A DNA stretch of 9,625 nucleotides from Oscillospiraceae bacterium (GTDB lineage: Bacteria; Bacillota; Clostridia; Christensenellales; Aristaeellaceae). Positions 1 to 6,405 of the stretch are shown here, one piece after another. Under the pieces are notes generated by a model. The model saw only the letters and a program-made list of their open reading frames with translations, searched no databases and was not told where the DNA came from. The DNA lies in assembly GCA_031266295.1 (NCBI GenBank), contig JAISBH010000066.1, positions 1 to 9,625 of the forward strand, in the 5' to 3' direction. The translations under genes were made by a program, and so were the position numbers. Numbering within the stretch: the first letter of the stretch is position 1; every line of letters begins with the position of its first letter.

Positions 1-156
1 GTCCCGAAACCCTCGTGCACCCCCCTTCGGGGGGACGGGGGGCGTTCCTCGTTCCATCGCTCCTACGTTCCAACCCTGCGCCCCGCCAGTAAAAACGCTG
101 TAAGGTAATAGTCATCTTACAACATAGTGGCGGGGCGCCACAAACTTAAAGCGCAT

Positions 157-172
157 TCGGTTCGCAAACCGA
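157..172. repeat. Conserved small hairpin, left arm
   Basis: TCGGTT, loop CGCA, AACCGA: a 6-bp perfect stem inside the left arm of the palindrome. Its counterpart in the right arm (295-310) differs at two base pairs, and in both cases both partners changed so that the pair is kept. Confidence 0.6.
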
Positions 173-294
173 ACAGCGTCCCGCCGCAGCGTATAGCCGG
201 ATGTTACGTCGCGCAATATAGATATGGCGTTGCGCAACGCCACGCTTGGGTTGCGTCACGTTACCATCGGCTGTCCGCTGCGGCGGGACGCTGT

Positions 295-310
295 TCGATC
301 TACGGATCGA
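295..310. repeat. Conserved small hairpin, right arm
   Basis: TCGATC, loop TACG, GATCGA: a 6-bp perfect stem in the right arm of the palindrome, the mirror partner of 157-172. Compared with that copy, one G-C pair has become A-T and one T-A pair has become C-G, read on the same strand. This is compensatory change in a short element. Confidence 0.6.
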
Positions 311-483
311 ATGCGCTTTAAGTTTGTTGCGCCCCGCCACTATGTTGTGAGATGACAACTACCCTATGGAATTATCACTGGCGGGGCGCAGGAGTTGGAA
401 CGGGGGAACGAGGAACGCCCCCCCTTCCCCCCGATGGGGGGTAAAACGGGAGTTTCGGGACTCTGTCCCGGACCCTGCGAAGG

Positions 484-589
484 GCTATCCGCCCTTTCGA
501 ATCCTGACCAGGCTTCGCCTGGACCATCTTGATACACATTCTACCGGCTTCGGACTGCCGGTTGTACCTGGATAGTCTGTTCCGTAGCG
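484..589. repeat. Hairpin-rich direct repeat, copy 1
   Basis: This is the first of two copies of a ~106-nt repeat. Bases 484-528 are identical to 701-745. The remaining ~61 nt match copy 2 at about 64% with one gap. A possible fold is a three-way junction. It has an outer stem GCTATCC (484-490) with GGATAGT (570-576), a hairpin CCAGGC-TTC-GCCTGG (508-522), and a hairpin ACCGGC (543-548) with GCCGGT (557-562). Part of the left end can instead pair with bases upstream (AAGGGC near 479-484 with GCCCTT 491-496), so several folds compete. The short alternating hairpins resemble interspersed intergenic repeats of GC-rich bacteria. No coding signal is seen and the active strand is unknown. Confidence 0.7.
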
Positions 590-700
590 CACCCCGTTCC
601 CCGTTCCCTCGTTCCAAGCCTCGGGGGAGGTCGGGAGGGGGACGTGAGTTGAGCGTAGCGAGGGCGCGTAGCGCACCTCCCGAAGGCGCGGATGCGCCGC
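577..700. other. GC-rich non-coding spacer between repeat copies
   Basis: No gene is supported here. The stretch contains further small inverted repeats, for example GGCGC-GGAT-GCGCC at 685-698 and a CGGGAGG/CCTCCCG pair. Its GTTCCCTCGTTCC motif (near 604-616) resembles GTTCCTCGTTCC at 44-55, so it shares vocabulary with the palindrome to its left. It overlaps the tail of repeat copy 1. Confidence 0.5.
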
Positions 701-807
701 GCTATCCGCCCTTTCGAATCCTGACCAGGCTTCGCCTGGACCATCGTTTGCGCACAATCCATCGGTTTCGGCCAACCGACTGTGTTCCGATAGTCTATCT
801 CGTAACG
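701..807. repeat. Hairpin-rich direct repeat, copy 2
   Basis: This is the second copy of the repeat at 484-589. Its first 45 bases are identical to copy 1, including the CCAGGC-TTC-GCCTGG hairpin at 725-739. The second half has diverged to about 64% but still folds: TCGGTT (762-767) pairs with AACCGA (774-779). Relative to copy 1, two C-G pairs have become T-A pairs, that is, both partners changed. The outer stem survives as GCTATC (701-706) with GATAGT (789-794). The bases immediately upstream differ between the copies, which places the shared left border near GCTATCC. It ends shortly before the downstream end of the permease gene at 821. Confidence 0.7.
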
Positions 808-820
808 TAATCGACAGCCC

Positions 821-1669
821 TCATCGCCCCCCTAGGGGGAGATGCCGCCGCAGCGGCAGAGGGGGGTTACCCCGCGCGCGCCTGCGCCGAGGGTTCGCCA
901 GCCTGCCCGTCAGCCTTTGAAACAGCCTCTCCAACGCTGTCGACAGCAGGATCACCAGCAGCGTCCACGCAAACAGCGCGTCCGTGCGCAGGTATATCTT
1001 CGCGTTGTATAACTGCGTGCCCATCGCGTCTCTCGGTATGCTCAATACCTCCGCCGCTATCATCGCCTTCCAGCATAATCCGATAGCCGCGTTGCACGCC
1101 GCTAAGAACGTTCCCCTAAGCCCCGGTAGTATCACATGCCTCACGGTCATCCATCGCCCAAACCGGAATACCCTCGCCATCTCCACCAACTCCCGGTCAG
1201 CAGACGCAACGCCCTCCGTCACGTTCGCCCATACTATCGGCAACACCATCAGCGCCGCCGCGAATACAGGCACCACCGTCCCACGCAGCCACACTAATGC
1301 CAATATAATGAACGACGCGACTGGCGTCGCCCTCACCGCCGTCAACACTGGCCTGAGCAGCATATCAGCCCACCTCGACGCACTGGTCAGCGCCGCCATC
1401 AAACTCCCGCTCGCCACACCAATAACGAATGCCGCTAACATCCGCGCCATCGACAACCCAATAGCCCGCCACGCTTCCGCGCTTCTGACAATTTCCCCCA
1501 ACTGCTTGATCACCTGAACCGGCGAAGCGAACAGCAAATCCTTCCCAATAGCACGATAAACGACCACCCACAACACGCCCCAAAACAGCAGCGGCGATAA
1601 ATGAACCAGGACTGAACGAAACCGTCCAGCCCCAAAAACCCGCTTCACAAATGCGCCGCGAGTTTCCAC
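821..1669 (-). CDS. NitT/TauT-family ABC transporter permease
   Basis: This is an inner-membrane subunit of an importer in the SsuC/TauC/ThiX-like group (binding-protein-dependent transport permease, BPD_transp_1 type), 282 aa. Hydrophobic segments lie near residues 24-41, 76-95, 117-128, 132-150 and 231-246. The coupling (EAA-type) loop is at 163-200, EMARVFRFGRW followed by HVILPG and then WKAMIAAEVLS, typical of the SsuC group. The start is GTG, 8 nt after the TAG stop of the binding-protein gene. No good ribosome binding site is visible, so translational coupling is likely. The C-terminus after about residue 265 (RARGNPPLP onwards) is encoded by a palindromic repeat and is probably not original protein. 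No ATPase gene follows. The substrate cannot be read from sequence; sulfonates, thiamine precursors and other small organics are all served by relatives. Confidence 0.88.
   Translation of the reverse strand: METRGAFVKRVFGAGRFRSVLVHLSPLLFWGVLWVVVYRAIGKDLLFASPVQVIKQLGEIVRSAEAWRAIGLSMARMLAAFVIGVASGSLMAALTSASRWADMLLRPVLTAVRATPVASFIILALVWLRGTVVPVFAAALMVLPIVWANVTEGVASADRELVEMARVFRFGRWMTVRHVILPGLRGTFLAACNAAIGLCWKAMIAAEVLSIPRDAMGTQLYNAKIYLRTDALFAWTLLVILLSTALERLFQRLTGRLANPRRRRARGNPPLPLRRHLPLGGR
822..867. repeat. Palindromic intergenic-type repeat overlapping a gene end
   Basis: A C-run and G-run flank a central hairpin TGCCGC-CGCA-GCGGCA (about 844-859). CCCCCC (827-832) can pair with GGGGGG (861-866), or locally with the adjacent GGGGG after CTA. 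The layout resembles palindromic intergenic repeats common in Clostridia (C-rich tract, hairpin, G-rich tract); this is a judgement from memory, not a search. It supplies the last ~14 codons of the permease gene that ends at 821. Confidence 0.55.
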
Positions 1670-1677
1670 CGAACCAA

Positions 1678-2646
1678 CTATCTGGCGGAGTAGTAGAAAT
1701 CGTCGCCCGGCATACTGCCGCCCACCGCCGCAGGATTCGCGTCGAACAGTATCTGGAAGAACGGCTCAATCTGACCGCGCAGCTCCGACCCGCTAACGAA
1801 CGTGATGTTCGTGCCGGGCAACGCCTTGAGCACGATCGCCGCGCTGGGCATGATCCCCGCCGACTCGGTCAGCTCCGCAGCCTCCTCCGGATTACCTTGT
1901 ACGAACTCCACCGACGCCTTATGCGCGTCTAAGAACGCGTCCACAACGTCGGGATGCTGCTCGATGAATTCCTTCCTCGCGATCACGCAGCCCATCGACA
2001 GCACGGCGTCCGGATGATCCGATGACGACACCGCCACCTTAAACAATTCCGTTACGTCCAGCGCGCGCCGCCACGACGGGTTTTGCACTTGCAGACTCGT
2101 CGCGAACGGCTCCGGCAGCATTACCAAGTCTAGCTCGTCCGCAGCTGCCAGCGTCGCCAGCTCGGCGTGTTCGCCCTTGAACTCAATCGCAGCGTTAACG
2201 CCGGCTTGTTTTAATATATACTGAATAGCGTATTCAGGCGTCGCACCCTGTCCGGTCGCGTACAGCGTCCTACCCTCAAGATCACTGACGGATTGGATCG
2301 TGTCGCCCCGCTCAAGTATGTGCAGCACCCCCAGCGTATTCAGCGCGATGATCTCTACGCCGCCATTCAGCCGGTTGTACAGCGTCGCGGCCAGGTTGGT
2401 CGGCGCGGCCGCGATGTCAGCCGAGCCGCTGGCTATCGCCGCGACTATCTCGTCCGGCGATCCCGCCAGCGTGAATGACCATTGATCGCCAGGCTCCGCT
2501 ATCATCTGAACCATGCCGATCCCCGTCGGCCCTTTAAGCGCGATTACATTCGCCGTAACCGCAGGTTGTGAATCCGCGACGGCGCACCCGCCTAACAGCC
2601 CCATAACCATGACGATCGCCAGCAACGCGCGGGTTGTCTTAATCAT
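1678..2646 (-). CDS. NitT/TauT-family ABC substrate-binding lipoprotein
   Basis: This is an extracytoplasmic solute receptor of the NMT1/SsuA/ThiY-like family (COG0715 type), 322 aa. A frame extends 46 codons further upstream, but I start at the ATG at 2646. It has AGAAGGTG about 8 nt upstream and begins a clean lipoprotein signal: MIKTTR, a hydrophobic core, then LLGGC with Cys21 as the lipidation site. The promoter at 2712-2739 also lies inside the longer frame, ruling it out. Family traits include an early ALKGPTGIGM strand, the SGSADIAAAPTN segment near the ligand cleft and the later DLVMLPEPFAT stretch. The permease gene follows after 8 nt, so the two form a short operon. The ligand is unknown: this family covers sulfonates, taurine, nitrate, pyrimidine precursors and others. 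Confidence 0.9.
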   Translation of the reverse strand: MIKTTRALLAIVMVMGLLGGCAVADSQPAVTANVIALKGPTGIGMVQMIAEPGDQWSFTLAGSPDEIVAAIASGSADIAAAPTNLAATLYNRLNGGVEIIALNTLGVLHILERGDTIQSVSDLEGRTLYATGQGATPEYAIQYILKQAGVNAAIEFKGEHAELATLAAADELDLVMLPEPFATSLQVQNPSWRRALDVTELFKVAVSSSDHPDAVLSMGCVIARKEFIEQHPDVVDAFLDAHKASVEFVQGNPEEAAELTESAGIMPSAAIVLKALPGTNITFVSGSELRGQIEPFFQILFDANPAAVGGSMPGDDFYYSAR

Positions 2647-2675
2647 TATAAAAACACCTTCTTTCTGTGCGTGTA

Positions 2676-2689
2676 TGCAGTCAGCTGCA
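2676..2689. promoter_or_regulatory. Small palindrome in the binding-protein leader
   Basis: TGCAG-TCAG-CTGCA lies between the predicted transcription start (about 2705) and the ribosome binding site. It could be an operator half-site pair or a small leader hairpin. It is short enough to be chance. Confidence 0.25.
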
Positions 2690-2711
2690 GTATTTTTTGA
2701 TTTCCGCCTAT

Positions 2712-2739
2712 ATTGTACCACATAAAGCGTGTGTTGAAA
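2712..2739 (-). promoter_or_regulatory. Promoter of the NitT/TauT binding-protein operon
   Basis: On the minus strand there is an extended -10, TGG-TACAAT, with TACAAT at 2712-2717. A weak -35, TTTCAA (2734-2739), sits 16 nt away; shifting by one gives GTTTCA at 17 nt. The expected start near 2705 leaves a ~59-nt leader. It makes the two-gene block separately transcribed from the Nup-type operon upstream. Confidence 0.6.
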
Positions 2740-2802
2740 CAGATTCGCCAGTACAAAATTTATTCGTTGGATTTTGTGCAACAACTGATTATCGACAACT
2801 AA

Positions 2803-3768
2803 TCATCGTTCCTCCCTGTAATAATTGACTCCGCACGCTGCAGGCTGATTCCCTCCGCGCGCCGACCTGACCGACGTTACAACCAGCACGACGCACGTAA
2901 CGACGAACGGCAGCATAGACAGCATAGCCGGCGGAACATAACCGCCCGGCAAATAGAACCTGATCACGCTCAAACCGCCGAACACCAGCGACCCCATCAG
3001 CGCGCGGTAAGGACTCCAACCGGCGAATATCACCAGCGCGACCGCTATCCAGCCCTGACCGCTGACACAGTTGTATATCCACGTCCCGCCGCATGTCACG
3101 ATCGCGATATACGCCCCGCCCAGCGCACAGATTCCACCACCTAGCATAATGTTGATATATTTATACTGCGTAACCCTCACGCCCATCGCGTCGGCTGCTG
3201 CGGCGTTCTCGCCGATCGCGCGCAGATTCAGCCCGGTGCGCGTGCGGTTCAGGTACAGCCCCGTCAGTATCGCGATGGCGACGGCCAGATACACAAACAT
3301 ATTATATTGAAATAATAGTTTGCCCGCTATCGGCAGCGCGCTCAAGCCGGGGATACTCACAGGATTGAACGCCGCCTTCACCTCGGCGGACAACGAAACC
3401 GCCTTCGACGCGGTCGAATTGATCAGCGCGTCGCCTATGTAATTCGCAAAACCCGCGCCGAATACGGTAAGCGTAAGGCCGGTTACGTTTTGATTCGCGC
3501 GCAAAGTGACGGTCAGGAAAGCGTACAACACGCTGCCCAGCACGCCGCCCAGGAAAGCGCAGATCAGCGCCAACGCCTCGCTGTTCGTGTAATACCCCGC
3601 CGCGAATCCAAACGCCGCGCCGATGTACATCAGCCCCTCTACCCCCAGGTTCAGGTGCCCGCTCTTCTCGGTGATAATCTCGCCCGTTGTGCCCAGCAGC
3701 AGCGGCACGCCCGCGAGCACGGCGGCGTTGATTATGTTGACTATCTGGTTAAGCAGAGTGTTCGCCAT
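2803..3768 (-). CDS. Nucleoside-type ABC transporter permease (NupQ-like)
   Basis: This is the second permease of a BMP-type importer, 321 aa, in the BPD_transp_2 family (BranchedChain/ribose/nucleoside permeases) and corresponding to NupQ/YufQ of Bacillus subtilis. The family signature is near the N-terminus, residues 25-51: LGTTGEIITEKSGHLNLGVEG. Downstream come repeated hydrophobic helices and the VRVTQYKYINIMLGGGICALGGAY segment. GWIAVALVIFAGW and PYRALMGSLVFGG are also typical. The ATG at 3768 has AAGGGAG 7 nt upstream and overlaps the end of the preceding permease by 20 bp, showing tight coupling. Together the two permeases form the transmembrane pore. The gene ends at TGA 2803. No clear terminator follows in the 156 nt before the next gene, although that gap holds a new promoter. 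Confidence 0.92.
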   Translation of the reverse strand: MANTLLNQIVNIINAAVLAGVPLLLGTTGEIITEKSGHLNLGVEGLMYIGAAFGFAAGYYTNSEALALICAFLGGVLGSVLYAFLTVTLRANQNVTGLTLTVFGAGFANYIGDALINSTASKAVSLSAEVKAAFNPVSIPGLSALPIAGKLLFQYNMFVYLAVAIAILTGLYLNRTRTGLNLRAIGENAAAADAMGVRVTQYKYINIMLGGGICALGGAYIAIVTCGGTWIYNCVSGQGWIAVALVIFAGWSPYRALMGSLVFGGLSVIRFYLPGGYVPPAMLSMLPFVVTCVVLVVTSVRSARGGNQPAACGVNYYREER

Positions 3769-4849
3769 AGGCGGACTCCCTTCCGATTATTATTCTATAA
3801 CGGGTGAAGAACTCGCTGCCCAGCACAAAGAACAGTATCACGCCCTGCAGCACCCCGGCCGCCGACGCCGATATACGATAGGTTGATTGAACATAACCCG
3901 CACCCTTCTCCAACACGCCGAACAGGAACGCCACCACCGCGATGGCCGGAGGCGATAGATTCGCCAGCCACGATACCGTAATGGCAGTGAAGCCGATCCC
4001 GCCCGCGACGCCGTCGGTCAGCGTGCGGTCCGCGCCGGAGGCCTTGATCATCCCGGCCAGCGCGCACAACGCCGCGCTGATGGCGGCCGTGCGCAGTATC
4101 ACGCGGCGCACGGGCATACCGGCATAGCGCGCGGTGTTAGGATTTGCGCCGACGACGGCCAGCTCAAACCCCTGCTTGGTATAACGTATATACAAACTGA
4201 CTATTACTACCAGCGCCAGCGCGATGATCCACCCTGCGTGCACGCCCAGTACCTTGGGCAGCTGCGCGTCGATCGGAAACATCGCTATCTTGGGGTAACC
4301 CATGTCGCGCGGATTCTTCCACGGCCCCTCGCGCAGATATTGAATTATATACATAGCGACATAGTTGAGCATCAGCGTGAACAACGTTTCGTTGGTGCCG
4401 TGCCGCGCGTTGAACCACGCGGGGATCAATCCCCATAACGCCCCGGCGATAATCGCGGCCAAAGCCATCACAACCAGCAGCAGCCATCGCGGCCACACCG
4501 CGCCGAACAGATTCTGGTGATACAGCGCGAAATATGTTGCCGCGATCGCGCCGACGCACATCTGACCCTCGCCGCCTATGTTCCAGTACCTCATGCGGAA
4601 CGCGACGGCCAGCCCCAGCGCGGTCACGCATAGAGGGGCCGCAAGCTTGATCGTTTCGCGAACACTTATCGCGGTGCCGAACACCCCGCGCAGCATCCCG
4701 GCGTATATCGTCAGCGGCGGGAATCCGATCAGCCTGATGAACAGCCCGCCCGTCATCAGCGCGAGAACCAGCGCCAGCACCCGAAGCCCCGCCGCGCGAA
4801 GCGGAGACATCGACTCGCGCTGAGCCATGCGGATCGAATAATTCCTCAT
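3749..4849 (-). CDS. Nucleoside-type ABC transporter permease (NupP-like)
   Basis: This is the first permease of the BMP-type importer, 366 aa, BPD_transp_2 family, corresponding to NupP/YufP. The frame is open 35 codons further, but the ATG at 4849 overlaps the ATPase stop as ATGA and has GGGGGTG upstream. The residues above it (Arg/Asp-rich, from another frame of the ATPase gene) are not plausible protein. Family marks are FRMRYWNIGGEGQM at residues 84-97 and GTNETLFTLMLNYVA at 151-165. Others are a GFELAVVGANPNTARYAGM loop at 227-245 and the following helices. About nine to ten hydrophobic segments are visible. It pairs with the NupQ-like gene, which it overlaps by 20 bp. Confidence 0.92.
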   Translation of the reverse strand: MRNYSIRMAQRESMSPLRAAGLRVLALVLALMTGGLFIRLIGFPPLTIYAGMLRGVFGTAISVRETIKLAAPLCVTALGLAVAFRMRYWNIGGEGQMCVGAIAATYFALYHQNLFGAVWPRWLLLVVMALAAIIAGALWGLIPAWFNARHGTNETLFTLMLNYVAMYIIQYLREGPWKNPRDMGYPKIAMFPIDAQLPKVLGVHAGWIIALALVVIVSLYIRYTKQGFELAVVGANPNTARYAGMPVRRVILRTAAISAALCALAGMIKASGADRTLTDGVAGGIGFTAITVSWLANLSPPAIAVVAFLFGVLEKGAGYVQSTYRISASAAGVLQGVILFFVLGSEFFTRYRIIIGRESAYGEHSA

Positions 4850-6405
4850 CGGGACACCCCCGTCATCATTAGCCCGATCATCTCGCGCGTCGCGTCCTTC
4901 GCCTCGACGATCCCGGATACGCGGCCGCCGCACAGCACCATTATCCTGTCGCACAGCTCCAGCAGCACGTCCAGGTCCTCGCCGACGAACAGCGCCCCGA
5001 CGCCCGCGCGCTTTTGTTCGTTGAGCAGGTCGTATATCACGTATGACGAATGTACGTCCAGCCCGCGTACGACATAGCTGGTCACGAGGAGTTCAGGCTT
5101 GCTCATCAGCTCGCGGCCCAGCAGCACCTTCTGCAGATTGCCGCCGGAGAGCCTGCCCACGGGCCTCAGCGGTTCCGGCGGTATGATCGACAGGCGATCG
5201 ACCAGATCGGCGGCGCGCTTCATCGCTCCGGATCGGCGAAGGAACGGCCCGCGCTGCAGACGGTAATCGCGCAGCAGCAGGTTATCCACGACGTTCATCG
5301 ACCCGACCAGCCCCATGCCCAGCCTATCCTCCGGTATGAAGCCCAGCCGCACGCCTTGATCGTATATCCGCCGGGGGGATTGGCCCGCTATGTTGCGTCC
5401 GTGCAGCAGGATCTCGCCGGATCCGGCGGTCAATCCCGCGATAGCCTCGCACAGCTGCTTCTGACCGCTGCCCGCCACGCCCGCCACGCCGAGTATCTCG
5501 CCCGATTCCAGGCTAAACGATGCGTCCGACAACCGCAGCGAACCGTCCGCATCCCTGACCGTCAGGTTATTTACGGTGAGCAGCGGCTTTCGTGCGGTTT
5601 TGGGACGCTCAATATTAAGGCTGATCTTCTGCCCGACCATAAACTCGGTCAACGCCTCAGGGGTGGTTTGATCCTTGCGCACGGTTGCGACGTGCCGCCC
5701 TTGCCTCAGTATCGCGACGCGATCCGACAGCGCCATCACCTCATTGAGCTTATGAGTGATCATGATTATAGCCGCGCCGCCTTCGCGCATCCGGCGCAGT
5801 ATATCAAACAGCCGATCCGCTTCCTGGGGCGTGAGCACCGCCGTAGGCTCGTCGAGTATCAGTATGTTCGCGCCGCGATAGAGCACCTTGAGTATCTCGA
5901 CGGTCTGCTTCTGAGACACCGACATATCGCTGACTCGGCGATCAAGCTCGACGTCCAGGCCGTAACGCTCGCTTAACGCTCGAACGTCGGCGCGCACCAT
6001 GGACGACGACTGACCGCGCTGGCGCGGCAGGCCCAGTATGATATTCTCCTGCGCGGTAAACGGCTCGACCAGCTTGAAATGCTGATGGATCATGCCGACG
6101 CCCAGCCGCCGCGCGTCGTTCGGCGTGCGGATGTCCTCGCGTTTGCCGTTCACGAATATCGCGCCGCTATCCGGGCGATACAGCCCGGTGATCATATTCA
6201 TCAGCGTCGTCTTGCCGGAACCGTTCTCGCCCAGCAGCGTCAGTATCTCGCCGGGATACAGTTCGGCGTCGATCGCGTCGCACGCCGTCAGCGATCCGAA
6301 CGTCTTGGTCAGGCGTTTCAGTTCGAGAACGGGCGTGACATCCAAAAAAGGGCGAACGGACTCCGAATGAAGTCCGTTCGCCGTGGCGGTTATGCCTGTT
6401 TTCAT
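4846..6405 (-). CDS. Nucleoside-type ABC transporter ATP-binding protein (NupO-like)
   Basis: This is the energy subunit of the BMP-type importer, a tandem of two nucleotide-binding domains, 519 aa, close to the family's ~510. Domain 1 has Walker A GENGSGKT (59-66), signature MSVSQKQ (161-167), Walker B ILILDEP (181-187) and the switch His218. Domain 2 has a family-typical degenerate Walker A, GVAGSGQK (309-316), and a good signature LSGGNLQK (419-426). Its Walker B region reads LLVTSYVVRGLD (439-450) instead of the usual LLIAAQPTRGLD-like form, so this site is probably non-hydrolytic. The ATG at 6405 overlaps the binding-protein stop as ATGA. A TTG at 6432 is possible but less likely. The first ~23 residues precede the domain, and their codons contain a strong intrinsic terminator (6344-6382). 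The gene ends in an ATGA overlap with the NupP-like permease. Confidence 0.93.
   Translation of the reverse strand: MKTGITATANGLHSESVRPFLDVTPVLELKRLTKTFGSLTACDAIDAELYPGEILTLLGENGSGKTTLMNMITGLYRPDSGAIFVNGKREDIRTPNDARRLGVGMIHQHFKLVEPFTAQENIILGLPRQRGQSSSMVRADVRALSERYGLDVELDRRVSDMSVSQKQTVEILKVLYRGANILILDEPTAVLTPQEADRLFDILRRMREGGAAIIMITHKLNEVMALSDRVAILRQGRHVATVRKDQTTPEALTEFMVGQKISLNIERPKTARKPLLTVNNLTVRDADGSLRLSDASFSLESGEILGVAGVAGSGQKQLCEAIAGLTAGSGEILLHGRNIAGQSPRRIYDQGVRLGFIPEDRLGMGLVGSMNVVDNLLLRDYRLQRGPFLRRSGAMKRAADLVDRLSIIPPEPLRPVGRLSGGNLQKVLLGRELMSKPELLVTSYVVRGLDVHSSYVIYDLLNEQKRAGVGALFVGEDLDVLLELCDRIMVLCGGRVSGIVEAKDATREMIGLMMTGVSR
6344..6382 (-). terminator. Intrinsic terminator/attenuator inside the start of the ATPase gene
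   Basis: On the minus strand, GGCGAACGGACT (6382-6371) pairs perfectly over 12 bp with AGTCCGTTCGCC (6362-6351) around an 8-nt loop. C and six T follow (6349-6344). It begins 19 nt after the binding-protein stop. That is where a gene-end terminator would lie, but here it is within the first ~20 codons of the ATPase frame. It should give excess binding-protein mRNA over transporter mRNA, as many importer operons do. Confidence 0.8.

Larger units (their letters stand above)
1..461. repeat. Large nested imperfect palindrome (non-coding)
   Basis: The segment reads as one long inverted repeat centred at 233/234. The centre is a perfect palindrome (226-241, GGCGTTGC/GCAACGCC). The inner arms, 111-233 and 234-356, match at roughly 82% without gaps. 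After a less similar stretch, 75-90 pairs perfectly with 377-392 (16 bp). The outermost arms, 1-55 and 405-461, also match, ending in GTCCCGAAA at the left and TTTCGGGAC at the right. Each half holds smaller hairpins: 78-88 with 128-138, 329-339 with 379-389, and 157-172 and 295-310. Both strands give a similar short open frame of 64-70 codons, which is what a palindrome produces by itself, so I do not call a gene. It could be a MITE-like element, a cruciform-forming intergenic repeat or a structured RNA. The window edge prevents placing the true left end. Confidence 0.85.

Noticed and set aside
127..358. Two similar short open frames, one on each strand, in the palindrome
   Set aside because: They mirror each other because the DNA is palindromic; neither has a ribosome binding site or a recognisable domain.
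484..807. CRISPR array or integron attC sites
   Set aside because: There are only two copies, spaced unlike CRISPR repeats, with no cas genes; no attC-type core-site pair or integrase is visible.
366..810. Several overlapping short frames on both strands
   Set aside because: They run across hairpin repeats, have repeat-type composition (Arg/Pro/Gly) and no start signals; the same peptide recurs only because the DNA repeat recurs.
2647..2711. TPP or other riboswitch ahead of the NMT1-like binding-protein gene
   Set aside because: The leader is only about 59 nt, and none of the conserved TPP-type elements are present, only a small palindrome.
2647..2784. Longer N-terminus for the NitT/TauT binding protein
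   Set aside because: The extension covers the promoter and ribosome binding site and would bury the lipoprotein signal; the ATG at 2646 is clearly better.
5050..5976. 308-codon plus-strand frame opposite the ATPase gene
   Set aside because: It is antisense shadow of a well-supported ABC ATPase; its composition (His/Gln/Arg-rich) is typical of reverse-strand frames in GC-rich genes.
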